NCBI GenBank assembly: GCA_018902385.1
Contig: JABSSW010000002.1
Span: 1 to 64,000, forward strand
Length of the DNA: 64,000 nt
Origin: Physcia stellaris
Taxonomy: Eukaryota > Ascomycota > Lecanoromycetes > Caliciales > Physciaceae
Direction of reading: 5' to 3'
Shown piece after piece: positions 12,001-22,161 of this stretch. How positions within the stretch are numbered: the first letter of the stretch is position 1; the number at the start of each line of letters is the position of its first letter. Both the position numbers and the translations under genes were made by a program. The notes beneath the pieces were generated by a model. The model had not been told where the DNA came from. It did not search any database and worked only from the letters and a program-made list of their open reading frames with translations.

Positions 12001-12523
12001 CATGTTCGAAATGAATTAAACATCGTGATTCTATATTTTTGCAAATTCGAAAAAAAATGTTGAAATAAATTCATCATCAAAAACAATGTCAAAACGTTAT
12101 TCTGTTATAGATTAGCGTGCAAATTCTGTACAATAATTCACATTCATCACATGTACGATAGATATTATTATCATGAATAATAAGCACGTTGCATCCTACA
12201 TACCTGTAACAGTTTCAGCGCGAAATCGCTCTTTAGCTATGACCTGCTCTACCTTATGCAGCAACACATCTCAGTAATTTCTTTCATTCTTTCATCTACG
12301 TGCGCGTGCTTTTCGGCTCCGTCTTGATATCTTGATCGATACCTGACTCATCGCCCTATAAGGTTCAGGCGCTTCCTCCCCTGGCGCCAGAATCTCCATG
12401 ATCGAACAACTTGATCCAACTCTGCTTTGGTCTACTATCCAATACTACGGTTTGGCAGTATCTCCATCAAACACAGAATCCCTTACATGCCAGATCGAGG
12501 TAGACTTAGGGAGTCTGGCGTAG

Positions 12524-12808
12524 ATGGTAGGCACAATGCGGTATTGGCGAAAACACTTCATCGACCTAGGGAGTGATATTGATAGTATACTCGTGAGGGA
12601 CGAGGGTGCCTTGGCCACCTCAATCTTTGGATCGGACAGCTGCAGGTTCCTGGAGTTCAAAGACGCTGGTGATGAACCAAGCCAGACTGCTGAGTGCTTA
12701 TTGGGCGTCATCACCAGGGACCAGCGACAGGACCGCATATTCCGCTTCTGCTACGCATGGCGAATGGGTCCCAAGGCGATACCTGTTGGTGTTCACTTCT
12801 TCGAATAG
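12524..12808 (+). CDS. Possible hypothetical protein fragment
   Basis: Open frame of 94 residues with ATG and stop, containing a plausible stretch (SDSCRFLEFKDAGDEPSQT, later FRFCYAWRMGPKAIPVG). I do not recognise a family. The overlapping minus-strand frame 12,445-12,738 is about as long, and it is unclear which, if either, is coding. No introns or partner exons could be placed. It may be a remnant of a larger gene or chance. Confidence 0.2.
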   Translation: MVGTMRYWRKHFIDLGSDIDSILVRDEGALATSIFGSDSCRFLEFKDAGDEPSQTAECLLGVITRDQRQDRIFRFCYAWRMGPKAIPVGVHFFE

Positions 12809-13489
12809 GGAATAAAAATGGGTCTGACGCGTTACCGACAGCTGAATCCACAGAAGTTACTTTGAGCTCTCATAACCGAACTTTTTGTCTCAAATTGATG
12901 CTTCATTGGATGAGTCCTCCCTAGCAACTGCGTATACTCTACGAAGAGTGTTTGCCGAGCTGCATTTGTGGATGGAGTCCGTCGTAAAATGCAAATCGTG
13001 ATAATTATCCCATGGCCTGGTGCGAAGTGGTGCTAATCTTCAGAATACACCCTGACAAACCTACGATTACCCGACTTGGGACGGACTCAGGATATGAAGT
13101 TTTTCCATGTCAGTTTCAAGTCATCTTCATGTCGTCGTTATATGTCTTGTGCCAAAGACGGTAACGCGATTTGTCATAATGTTGTCTCAGTTAATCAGAC
13201 CCCTGGCTAGCCTAAAAGCCAGCATTTCTCGCCAGAGGGTCTGAGCCCAAAATCGGGTAAACCCTTGTTTTGAACCTTCCCGACTGCAATATTACACGAA
13301 AACAGCACGATAAGCTGATAGCTAGCGTATTTATCGAGTATTATTGATTTAGCTCAATACAGATTAAATCCATTATATCCGACTCGAGCACAATCAGGGT
13401 TATTTCAGAGTTGAACAGCATATTCAGAGTTATTTCAGAGTTGAAGTTCTCGAAGCCACGCAATTGAACGTTCAATTGAACGTTCAATG

Positions 13490-13790
13490 CGCAATGCAAT
13501 TGCGCAACAAACATTACATATTATACATTTAACTCGTTAGAACATTGTAATTTCGTATCGAATCAACAGTTTTGTCTCTTTACATTGTTAAAATTCGAAA
13601 TATTCGTTACAATAATGAATTGCGCAATGTGCTTGATTTGACAATTTTTAAATCTGAAAATGTAAGAAAATGTGCGTTCACAGAACGATTGCATTATTGC
13701 GCAATTCAATTACACAACAACAATAATGTATTATACAATTATCTCGTTAGAACATTGTAGCTTCGTATCGAAATAACGATTTTCTCGTTT
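13490..13790. repeat. Imperfect direct repeat, period about 200 bp
   Basis: The segment around 13,490-13,580 (TTGCGCAA, then ATTATACA, then CTCGTTAGAACATTGTA and TTCGTATCGAA) recurs at about 13,690-13,790 in the same order. The first copy is preceded by a short palindromic stretch of alternating CATTGAACG/GTTCAATTG. This is a small AT-rich island inside otherwise balanced DNA, probably a repeat relic. Confidence 0.6.
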
Positions 13791-15136
13791 TCAATTAATT
13801 GTATTCGACGTGAGATGTTCAAAAATGAGTTTCGCAAAGTGCTGAATTTGGATGATGTCACGAAGGCAAATACGGCCATTTACCCGATTCTGAATCCAGA
13901 CGTGTAGGTAAGAAGCCCGAGCCCTGCGACGCTATCGGCTACACGGCCCGAGACAATCATAATGCATGTATAGCGATGTATGGGAGGCAGAATTCCACCA
14001 CACCAGACCATGGTAAATGGCGATCCGAGAAATATTTCTATCGCGACTACGCTGGAAGTAGGACATAGGATGGCCTCTCCTTGCACATCGTACATAGGTG
14101 AGTAAGGAAGGTTAGGTGAAGCCATGGGTTTTATGTAAGGGGCACAAGAGCGATGCTGGCACGGTGAAGAAAACGCAGACGTCACAGTGTGAAGAATTCA
14201 TGACGTTAAAGCTACGAGTAGATATCGGATCTATCGGTCTTCTGCACCGATGGTTTGGCGCGTCCTATCAAACTACGGGGGCGTCAAATCTTGTACGCCT
14301 CCGCTTAGCCAAATTTTGGGATACGATAACTGTGGTCTTATGAGATACTTTATATAATGCTTACATGTACGCAAGCTTGTTCATGGAAGATGATATGTTG
14401 TGTTGACATTAGACTGACCTCTGGCTGTGGGGGACTCTTGGGTCGAGTCTCTGCTCGAAGGATTACCCATGTTCGAGACGATCAATCGGGCGTAGGCACA
14501 CGCACTCTGATGACAAACTCAAGAAGCCACGGTTGAAAAAGCTGGGAATACCCATGATTGCGTGGGCGTCGAATACTTAGAACCCTTTTGTCAGGCTTAT
14601 CCAATGTCATGATTGCCACTCGGTAAGTACTCGTAGATACTCCTACATATTTCATTCACGTGCCTGGAGGAGGAAGGCTTGGCGCTGCGTAGCCACGTAT
14701 CTGGGTGAAAAAGGCGAGAAAGCCACAGGATGCTACGTATTCATACATGGTGCTGATGCTACGTGGAACAAATGCATCACTCGCATGAAGTCTCAAGTCT
14801 CCGGCACGTCACTTCAATCTTGCCTTAGCGCGGTGGGTTTAGTGGGGGGGCACAGCACTTCTCTTCAGCCCTCTTAGCAACTCCATGTCATTTCGAGTCA
14901 CCTTTTGGCCAGATAATCCTTCCTACTCACCACACATTCCTGCTGGTCCAGGCTTGTTGCTTCCGAAAAGACACTCCGAGATCAATATGTCACCATAATT
15001 GTCCCCACCCAAACTCTCCCATAACTACGTTGCCCAGTCAGCCTCTTTCGAGTACTTGCCCCAAGGCTTGGACAGTTCGAGTTTTGTTTTCCGCTCTTGC
15101 TTTTACACTTATTTCTCATCGCGACTCTTCGTATCA

Positions 15137-17560
15137 ATGGATCCTCGGTACGCGCGGCCGCCTTCCCCTGGCAATCGCCGCATTATCGCAGGTCAACCGA
15201 CTCGATCATCCACAGGCACTCTGGTGTTCCCATCCACTTACGATCCTTACCCTGGGCCTACTCGCTCGAGTGGCAATGTAGTCTCTGGACCGCGTGTCAG
15301 TGCTGAGCGTGTGAATGGACCGAGAACGACCACCACGAAGTACAGGCCAGCAAGCCCTCCGCTAAGGAAGTCTTCGAGAGATGACTACGTCGTCCGGCCA
15401 CGACGTTTGACACTAGATCCCGAAACCGCGGCCATACGCAGACCTCTGAGTGTTGTAGGCCCCAGCTCTCCCAACCGCGCAAGACCAATCATCACAAATT
15501 CTATCGATAGGCCCTTGGATCCCCTATCCAAACCTGCCAGAAGCCGGCCAGAAGAAGGGTACTATCTCCAACCAGCTACCACATCACGGCGCGAACACCG
15601 CCGTAACTATTCCGTTGACTCTACAGATCCTAGCCGCTTAGCAGCTGACCGAGATGCAAGAAACCGTCCCGAGCGTGGAGGCTATAGAAGCTCAGGCATT
15701 GGTGGTGGTCGGAGTGGCTATAATATGGATCAGCCGTTAGTAAGACAACCTGAATACCGAGATGATCGTGCTCAAGGATACGACCTCAACGACCGCCGCG
15801 AACAAATGTACAGAGACACTGCGGCTAGGCCGAGGCCCAGGAGGGATAGCTTCAATGCCAGTGGGCGGGAGCGGCCAATGAGTTTGACAGGGTTCGAGGA
15901 TTATTTGCCCCGAGTGCCACAATCCAATAGGGAAGCTGGGCCTCCGCCATCAACCAGAGGATTTGGTGCACTTGGTCGAGCAGGCAGCGTTAGGGATCCA
16001 AGACAAGTCTCAGCCAGAGATGATGTAGTTGTAAGAGACTACGCGCGCGAAGACTATGATGCGCAAGCTCGAAAAGCCCGACAACAGGTCGCGATACATC
16101 AATCATCCGACGAAGGCTATGTGCCAGTTCACCGCGACGATAGGGAATACGACCTACGACAACCAAAGCCTCGTAAGCCACTTGTCGAAGAGGAAAGAAT
16201 TGACTCCAAATCACGAGATCCATACAATGAACCAAGACCTCGAGACCCGTACGCGGAACCGAAGACTCGAGATCCTTATGTGGATCCTAAGCCAAGGGAT
16301 CCCTATGCGGAACCGAAATCACGAGATCCCTATAGCGAGAAACCGCGAGACCCGTTCGTCGAGCCAAAGACTCGTGATCCCTACATTGAGTCAAAGACGC
16401 GCGATCCGTATGATGACCATCGTGATAGGGCTCGTGATGACGGAAATCCTGATCGAGGCCACCACAGACATCATCGCCATCGTCGAGACCAAGAGCACAA
16501 CGACGATCGAGAGCGTGACCGCGACCACAGGCCAGAGGAGCGGCACAAGGAGAAACGTGAGCATAGAGATAAACGTGAGCACGGAACCGCTAGCGATGCT
16601 GCTTTACTTGGTGCAGCTGGTCTTGGTGCTGCGGGCTTAGCCGCGGAAGGCATCCGACAGCACCGGTCTCACCGTGACCGAGATCGTGATGATCAAGACA
16701 AACCACGAGAGCTAGACCGTGACCGCCTTGGCGTCGATCGAGACCATACGGAAAGCACCAGTGTAAGCGGAGAAGGCAGCGACGAGGAGCGGCGAGAGCG
16801 ACATCGAAGACGACGCCGAGAGCGAGAGGAAAGACGTGAACGTGAAGAAGAAGAAGCACGTAAAGCCAGAGAACTTTCTCAGTCAGAAGAAGCTCGCCGA
16901 CTGCAAGAACCCAACACATTGTCCATACCACGAGAGCCCGCGCTTCGGGAACAGGCCTCGTACGAGCGGCCATCGCAGGAGCGCCGCCCATCCAACGAGC
17001 AGCGTCCAAACCACGAACGCCATGCTTCATACGAAAAGGTCCGCGACCCAGAAGACCCATCCAGTCGCTCCCGCCGTCGCCACCACTATGCCCATACGCA
17101 AGATAAGGACAGCTACAGCGAGTCGTCGTGTTCCTCCTCCTCCTCCGACAGCTACGCCTCCCGCCCACGCCAAGTCCGTGTTGTAACCCCAACGGAGGAG
17201 CCCGCTGAGCCCAAAGAACCCCCTAAATCCATCCTCCGTCCGCCTCGCGAGAAATTCCCCGAAGACCCGGCTCCTGTCCGCGAAGGCGTTGCACCCCTCA
17301 AGGATGCAGGTAAGAAGGGCATCCCACCGAACGCGCGCTGGACCAAGATCGATCGCAAGCTGGTTAATCCAGAGGCGCTGGATTTGGGCAATGAGCGGTA
17401 TGAGGAGAGAGCGGACTATGTGATTGTGCTGAGGGTGTTGACGAAGGAGGAGATTGAGCAGTATGCGCTCAAGACGCAGGAGATTAGAGGGACGAGGCCG
17501 GCGCCGGCGGGCGCAGCTGGGGCGAAAGCGGAGGGAGGTAGCTATGATGGATCTGGTTGA
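15137..17560 (+). CDS. Large disordered protein with conserved C-terminal DUF8035-type domain
   Basis: Single-exon frame of 807 residues from the ATG at 15,137; the frame is open upstream but has no earlier ATG. Residues 1-650 are low complexity and charged, rich in R, D, E, P and S. A tandem repeat at about residues 355-430 has an RDPY(x)EPK unit, about eight copies. A His/Arg/Asp-rich tract follows, then a short hydrophobic segment (ALLGAAGLGAAGLAAEGI, about 494-511). The C-terminal 120 residues are ordered: RSILRPP-like (KSILRPPREKFPEDP), GIPPNARWTKIDRKLVNPEA, YVIVLRVLTKEEIEQYA. This end matches a conserved ascomycete family that I know as DUF8035; that name is from memory. Function is unknown. 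A scaffold or nuclear role is possible but not shown. Confidence 0.85.
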   Translation: MDPRYARPPSPGNRRIIAGQPTRSSTGTLVFPSTYDPYPGPTRSSGNVVSGPRVSAERVNGPRTTTTKYRPASPPLRKSSRDDYVVRPRRLTLDPETAAIRRPLSVVGPSSPNRARPIITNSIDRPLDPLSKPARSRPEEGYYLQPATTSRREHRRNYSVDSTDPSRLAADRDARNRPERGGYRSSGIGGGRSGYNMDQPLVRQPEYRDDRAQGYDLNDRREQMYRDTAARPRPRRDSFNASGRERPMSLTGFEDYLPRVPQSNREAGPPPSTRGFGALGRAGSVRDPRQVSARDDVVVRDYAREDYDAQARKARQQVAIHQSSDEGYVPVHRDDREYDLRQPKPRKPLVEEERIDSKSRDPYNEPRPRDPYAEPKTRDPYVDPKPRDPYAEPKSRDPYSEKPRDPFVEPKTRDPYIESKTRDPYDDHRDRARDDGNPDRGHHRHHRHRRDQEHNDDRERDRDHRPEERHKEKREHRDKREHGTASDAALLGAAGLGAAGLAAEGIRQHRSHRDRDRDDQDKPRELDRDRLGVDRDHTESTSVSGEGSDEERRERHRRRRREREERREREEEEARKARELSQSEEARRLQEPNTLSIPREPALREQASYERPSQERRPSNEQRPNHERHASYEKVRDPEDPSSRSRRRHHYAHTQDKDSYSESSCSSSSSDSYASRPRQVRVVTPTEEPAEPKEPPKSILRPPREKFPEDPAPVREGVAPLKDAGKKGIPPNARWTKIDRKLVNPEALDLGNERYEERADYVIVLRVLTKEEIEQYALKTQEIRGTRPAPAGAAGAKAEGGSYDGSG

Positions 17561-19081
17561 GTGGGATTTTTAAAGTGGTAGCGTGGACATCTGACCGAGG
17601 GAGCGAGTGATCTTTGGGAGAATGTTGAGTGTAGTGGAACGATGGCTCGAAAGCTCCTAGTAAGTGGGACATCTCGAGAGGTCGCCTTCTTTCTTCCTGT
17701 ATTTTGAGCGGTGCGCATACATCTGTCTGGAATGACAAGCAAAGAAGGCATATCTGGTTGAAAGTCATCGTTCTGTCTCCTATTCTGACCTGTAATGCCA
17801 TCACTCAAATGACGCTGTCCCGGCGTCATATCAGACAAAGGAGGTTGAGTTGTCTAAATCGTCGAATCACACGAACTACTCAAGATCCAAGCTCTCGCAC
17901 AACAATAAAGACTCACAATCAAACCGAAAAAGCACTTTTAAACCCCTACTCCCCACCTCACCAATCCCCATCCCAACATCCCATCCCTAATCTTCATTAA
18001 TTGGGGATGCAGACGCTAGGATACCTGACCTCATCCCCCATCCCCAGCACGGCTATTCCAGATCCTACATCCCTCCCTCCCTCCTCCCGTATCCCAACAG
18101 CGCCAGCCCCTCCCTATACCCCAACCTAATAAGTCCCGCAAACCCCACATCTCAGCCACCAGCTGCCCGACGATCTACAGCTGGCTGGCTGGTAGGGCGT
18201 TGCGGCTGTAATGGGGGGTTGCTGGATATGTATTAGTTCTGGGAGTTTGGGGATGGGGCTTAGGGGGAGGTAAGGATGTTTTCTACGGTTTTGGGAATAA
18301 ATGGTGAAGGATAAGGAGTAAGAATGGGTGGCATTGGTGGCGATTTGGCATGTTTTCGTGGGGATTGGAAGAGAGGGGGCTTTGATGCTTATGGAAAAGG
18401 GGGGATACGGGGCTTGAGGATTTGTGGGTCAGAGATTGAGATTGGGGGATTTATTGGAGGGAGGTTTTTAGATCTTTTCTTGAGGGGAGCGAATGATGGG
18501 GATGAGGTATGGGAAGGTATGAATTTGGTTTAGGTCTCTTGCTGGGAGGAGGGGTGGTTGGGCTTGATTTCTTGGAAAGGGGGATTGAGAAGAGGGGAAG
18601 ATAGCTACACAGATAGGAAGATGGGAATGGGAAGCGGCTATCAATCAATCAATAGTGAGGGTTAAGAAAGAAGATAGACATGGAATGTGAAGAAGCAAAA
18701 CGGAAAGCATGGATACTCACTTCGACCACGCATCGATGAGCTGCAACGAAATAAAGCAAGCATTCGAAAAGCAGAGCAGCCGAAGAGCGTGAAAATGTGA
18801 CAGACTCCGAATTGCATGCTACAGGAAGATAGGTAGTCGCCCGCACCGCGCGCTATTACAATTAGTACTGAAGCTCTCAGCGATCCGCTCAAAGCTTTTC
18901 TTCGTTTCCCATGCTCGTTCGCCGGTACCCATATGCTCGCCAGACCACCAACGCACTCGCAGAAAAGATAAACATGAAGAGAGCAAACCGCACCACGCTC
19001 GACAAACCCTAGAGAGAAATGCTCTATCGGAATCGAATCTTGTCTATTCCCTTCATGGCTTCACCAGTAGGGCCAACAATC
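17561..19081. other. Intergenic, strongly strand-skewed sequence
   Basis: 3' flank of the gene ending at 17,560 and of the minus-strand gene ending at 19,082. The plus strand is pyrimidine-rich (CCCC/CATCC runs) at about 17,930-18,140 and switches to purine-rich (GGGG/GGAAG runs) at about 18,215-18,630. No frame looks like a gene: the 69-codon frame at 18,324 and its neighbours are low-complexity translations of the G-rich tract. Confidence 0.6.
18241..18267 (+). other. Potential G-quadruplex motif
   Basis: Four runs of three or more Gs (18,241-18,243; 18,249-18,252; 18,255-18,258; 18,263-18,267) are separated by loops of 5, 2 and 4 bases. This fits the usual G3+N1-7 pattern, on the G-rich side of the strand-composition switch. 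Whether it folds in vivo is unknown. Confidence 0.5.
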
Positions 19082-19826
19082 CTACAATAAGGCCCCCATG
19101 GCAGCAACCACCCCGACGGCAAAGCCGATCTCAGGCATAAATTTCACACCGGCACCTGTAGCCTTTGTCGCAGAAGGAGCAGTCGTAACCGTCGCAGTAG
19201 ACGCAGCCGTACTCGACGCAGCAGCAGAAGAGGTAGAAGCCGCGCCAGCACCCGCCTTCACGGAGCTTGGATCAAGGCTTCCGCACTTGGTTTCTTTGCA
19301 GCTCGCGGCGCCTGGGTTGGCCTGGTTGCAGACTTTGAACACTTGGTCGCATTCTTTTTGCGGGAGGGTGTTGATGTACTGATCGAGGTTATCGGGTTCT
19401 TTGCCGTTGGCGCAGGTGCAATTCCAGCTCAAGGTGGTCTGTTAGGGGAGGAGGACTTAGTATTATTTCCCATGCCAAAAAGTACAATAAGGATGAGTGA
19501 AGGGTGTGGATATAGAGGTAAAGGGCCAACTAAGGGTTTGGTACTTGGGCAGACTCACGCCGTCACAATCGTTTTTTGCAGCATATTGACTACCACCGCA
19601 GAGCAGCTTGCAGGTATTCTTTTGAGAAAGGCACCATTGATCTGTCCAGATGATGTCAGTGGTTTGCTGATCGGAATTAAGAATGATGTGACGCACTCCT
19701 AGTTGTGGTATCAACGTCTCCAAGACCTTTTGGGATACCGTGGATGCCGGTGGCATTGTTGGTAGTCTGTTGCGCGGCGGCAAATGCTGCGAGGAGGAGG
19801 GAAAACAGGAAGTGGATGGCGAGCAT
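19082..19826 (-). CDS. GPI-anchored cysteine-rich cell-wall protein (DUF7707 type)
   Basis: Three exons: 19,826-19,697, 19,641-19,559 and 19,438-19,082, with introns of 55 nt (GTGCGT...CAG) and 120 nt (GTGAGT...CAG). The model closes in frame at 189 residues. The start MLAIHFLFSLLLAAFAAAQQ is a clear signal peptide. The mature part carries ten cysteines between about residues 47 and 126 (NQWCLSQKNTCKLLC, LSWNCTCANG, CDQVFKVC). A Ser/Thr/Ala-rich stalk follows, then a hydrophobic tail (IGFAVGVVAAMGALL) typical of GPI addition. The cysteine pattern fits the fungal family I know as DUF7707. Expected at the cell surface or wall; biochemical role unknown. Alternative: a CFEM-like protein, but the cysteine spacing does not fit. 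Confidence 0.85.
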
Positions 19827-20476
19827 ATTGACGGTCTTGAGGAGGAAGTCTGAAGGTCAAGTACAATCAATGGAGAGCTGGTGAAGTCGAGTAAATAATG
19901 CTGGTGCAAGAATGGGTGGGATGAGTGGTGGTTGAAGATGTATTATTTGGTGGTCGCGTACTCGTAGAGAAATAAATAGGAAGATGGAGCTTGAAGAAAT
20001 TGGGATGCTTGGCGCACTAGCGGGTGACGGGTAAATGCACCTAGGTGACCGACCATCCCCGACCAACACCCGATCTGGCGCTTAACTAAGTGTATTGCCT
20101 TCTGCTCTACCCTCGGAAAGTCATCGCAACTGTTTTAGTATTTCATCTACGATAATACCTGAAAGAAAATTACCCGAAACACCAGCCGCGATGTCGTTCC
20201 TTCAGAATTCCTGGATTGGCTTATCATCACCCGTGTCCAGGTAGTGTCGATACGAGATAACCCGACAGGGCAGCTCCATTCACGTTACATCTTTGGAACT
20301 TGTTCACATGACCGTCAAACAGGTCTCCCTCAACATAAGGTAGGAGATCGGCTTTTCACTTTGACTGATCCCGAAGAGTTGTCTTTGTACATTTTGACAA
20401 GGTATCACACTAACAGGGTGGCTATGGAACGAGAACCAAGCTTACAGCTCTTCTCCAACGTTCTCCTTTGTGCTCT
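19827..20476. other. Intergenic region upstream of the DUF7707-type gene
   Basis: Holds the promoter and 5' UTR of the minus-strand gene starting at 19,826 and the 3' end of the next minus-strand gene (stop at 20,477). CT/AG-rich tracts occur at about 19,900-20,000. No coding frame or RNA gene is recognisable. Confidence 0.5.
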
Positions 20477-21668
20477 TCAGCATTTTCCCTTGATCTTGAC
20501 CTTGTCACTGGCAGCAGCTTTGACCGCCTGATCTCTTAACGTATAATCAATCAGCTTGCCAGGTCCCGGTATGATCGCGTCAGCGAAGTTGAAGCCCGCA
20601 GGAACACCAGTGAATCCGCCGAATTGTGCCCGCACATCGATAACATTGAGCAAACCCTGCCTACTGACATTGAACACGCCAGCCTGCATCAGCGCTACCT
20701 CGCCTGTCTCCGGGTCCGTCGCTGCAGCGTACTCTGCGGTCGCCACGGCGGTCGATACATTCAGCTGCGCCGAGATTGCATCAATGGCACATGACTTGCG
20801 CTTGCTATCGCCGAGGTACTGATTAGCTTCGAGCATTGCGGTCAAGAACTTAGTCAGCAACGGTGCTTTGGTTGCGTCCGTTGTCGAAGCAGTGGTGGCA
20901 GTAAAAGCACTGGAAGAAACTGGATTGACGAAGTCCGATACCCGTGCCAGTATATTGATGCGAGAATCAGCCGCAACAGCCAATCCCTCAGCGGTGAAGG
21001 GATAGGTCAGAATTGTAGCATATGCCGGCGTTCCGTTGGGAGTCGTACCGTTGATGAGGTATTGGTAGCGAAATGCAGTGGCTCCTTCAACCTGAGCGAG
21101 CCAGCATGTTAGCCATAGCGTGAGGCCTCTTGAATGGAAGGTCTTGACTTACATCAAAAGTATAATCCGTTCCTAGGACCAAGCCATAAAGACTGAGGAC
21201 CTTGCGCAACAGGTACGCGTAGCCGCTCGTGGGGTTATCGACCATGATAGATTTACCTTTCAGGTCGTTGACACTGGTTATACTTTTCACGCTTGCTATA
21301 ACTAGATCCGGACCTTGGTCCAATTGACCCAAGACAGTAATCGCCTTCTGGGAGTTGAAGCGGAAATTGACAGTGTTGTCGATAGTGGCGGTGATTATAT
21401 CATACTGGCCATTCAATAGAGAAGCGTAGCCTGCAGGAGAGTTGGGTATCTGGAGGTAGGTGACATTGAGTCCATTGGCGGTGAAGAAGCCCAATTGGTT
21501 AGCGATGGAGTAAGTCGCCGTCTGGGTAAAGGCACCATAATTCAGAGGAGAGAGAGCGGGAGTGGGTGTCTTTGCTACAACGATGGGTAGTAAACAAATC
21601 AAGGAGACGAATGAAATTGCAATGCTGGAAGACTGAAAGGGATACATCTTGGATATCGAAGGCCACAT
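20477..21668 (-). CDS. Secreted periplasmic-binding-protein-like (SsuA/NMT1-type) protein
   Basis: Two exons, 21,668-21,153 and 21,091-20,477, with a 61-nt intron (GTAAGT, CTAAC branch-like site, CTCAG). They join in frame to give 376 residues. An ATG seven codons in (21,647) is an equally good start. A hydrophobic signal (SIAISFVSLICLLPIVVA) is followed by a type II solute-binding fold: LNYGAFTQTATYSIANQLGF, then YASLLNGQYDIITAT, then DLKGKSIMVDNPTSGYAYLL. This is the layout of nitrate/sulfonate/taurine-binding proteins and of NMT1/THI5-like domains. Fungi have no matching ABC importer for such proteins, so it may bind a small molecule outside the cell. It lacks the hallmarks of cytosolic THI5 pyrimidine synthase, which has no signal peptide. 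Ligand unknown. Confidence 0.8.
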
Positions 21669-22161
21669 TCCGTTATCAATAGTTATAACGTGAAGTATGG
21701 ACCAATTGAATACAAAAACACGAGGAGAACAGGAGGCAGATAGATACCTTTCATATGAATACCTGTTTTTGAAGCAATAGGTCTGGGCCTCAAGCTATAC
21801 ATGGTCAGCAACCACCTTTCTGATGAGGAACACACCCTCTTGAATATTTGACTTGCCATTATCAAGCTAGGCTCGCTAGGCGTTCCACATGCACCCGTGA
21901 GAGGCTGATGCTACCTCTTGTCCCTGAACTAAGAAACACAGGAACGAGCAGTGGTCCAATAACAGTGGCAGCGCAAGTGAAAAGCAATTAAGAGGCCACC
22001 ACCTTGGCTGCAGGGGTAACTGACGGCGATCCGCCAGAACCAGGCTCATGGAAACTTCGGAAATTGGCAGCAGTGGTGGCTTTGAGATATCGTACGCAAT
22101 GATTTCCGTTTCAACAGCCACAATCGTCTATGAAGGGGTAGAGCTCCGTATGGAAATCAAC
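21669..22161. other. Intergenic, minus-strand promoter region
   Basis: Lies between the start of the SBP-like gene (21,668) and the 3' end of the next minus-strand gene. No coding frame is supported. Confidence 0.5.

Larger units (their letters stand above)
1..12090. other. AT-rich gene-free block with CpT/CpC depletion
   Basis: Long A/T-dominated sequence with no credible intact gene. Reading frames are short and biased to F, I, N and K. C is almost always followed by A or G: in the 60-base lines starting at 61, 421, 5101 and 7501 all 26 Cs are CpA or CpG, none CpT or CpC. The stretch about 9,640-10,250 keeps some CpT and is less altered. Contents I can support are the direct repeat pair (1/3046), the paired 8-mer family, a 15-bp minisatellite, a 160-bp duplication, a hAT relic and a Copia relic, listed separately. 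About 3,440-5,110 shows nothing beyond simple AT-rich sequence. The right edge is sharp, near 12,090-12,110. Confidence 0.9.
12091..15136. other. Normal-composition stretch without a recognised gene
   Basis: Base composition returns to balanced values at about 12,100. No frame gives a protein I recognise. A 95-codon plus-strand frame (12,524-12,808) is listed separately at low confidence. At 13,395-13,445 a TATTTCAGAGTTGAA-like segment is duplicated, and an AT-rich repeat pair follows at 13,490-13,790. The last few hundred bases are presumably the promoter and 5' UTR of the gene at 15,137. It may hold degraded genes too altered to read by eye. Confidence 0.6.

Noticed and set aside
1-12090. 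Mitochondrial or bacterial AT-rich contamination
   Set aside because: No mitochondrial genes or rRNA; it contains eukaryotic hAT and Copia relics and is joined to the gene block, with a matching block on the other side.
12445-12738. 97-codon minus-strand frame overlapping the low-confidence plus-strand fragment
   Set aside because: No recognisable domain; the plus frame reads slightly more like protein, but neither is secure.
14430-14480. tRNA-like TCGAGTCTC segment
   Set aside because: No matching acceptor stem, anticodon arm or D-arm could be folded around it; no tRNA or rRNA gene was found anywhere in the window.
14999-15136. 46-codon extension upstream of the DUF8035-type gene start
   Set aside because: Open in frame but begins with TTG, not ATG; the first ATG at 15,137 gives a natural start.
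16590-17192. 200-codon minus-strand frame opposite the DUF8035-type gene
   Set aside because: Fully antisense to a conserved coding region; its composition is a mirror of Arg/Asp-rich codons and it has no family resemblance.
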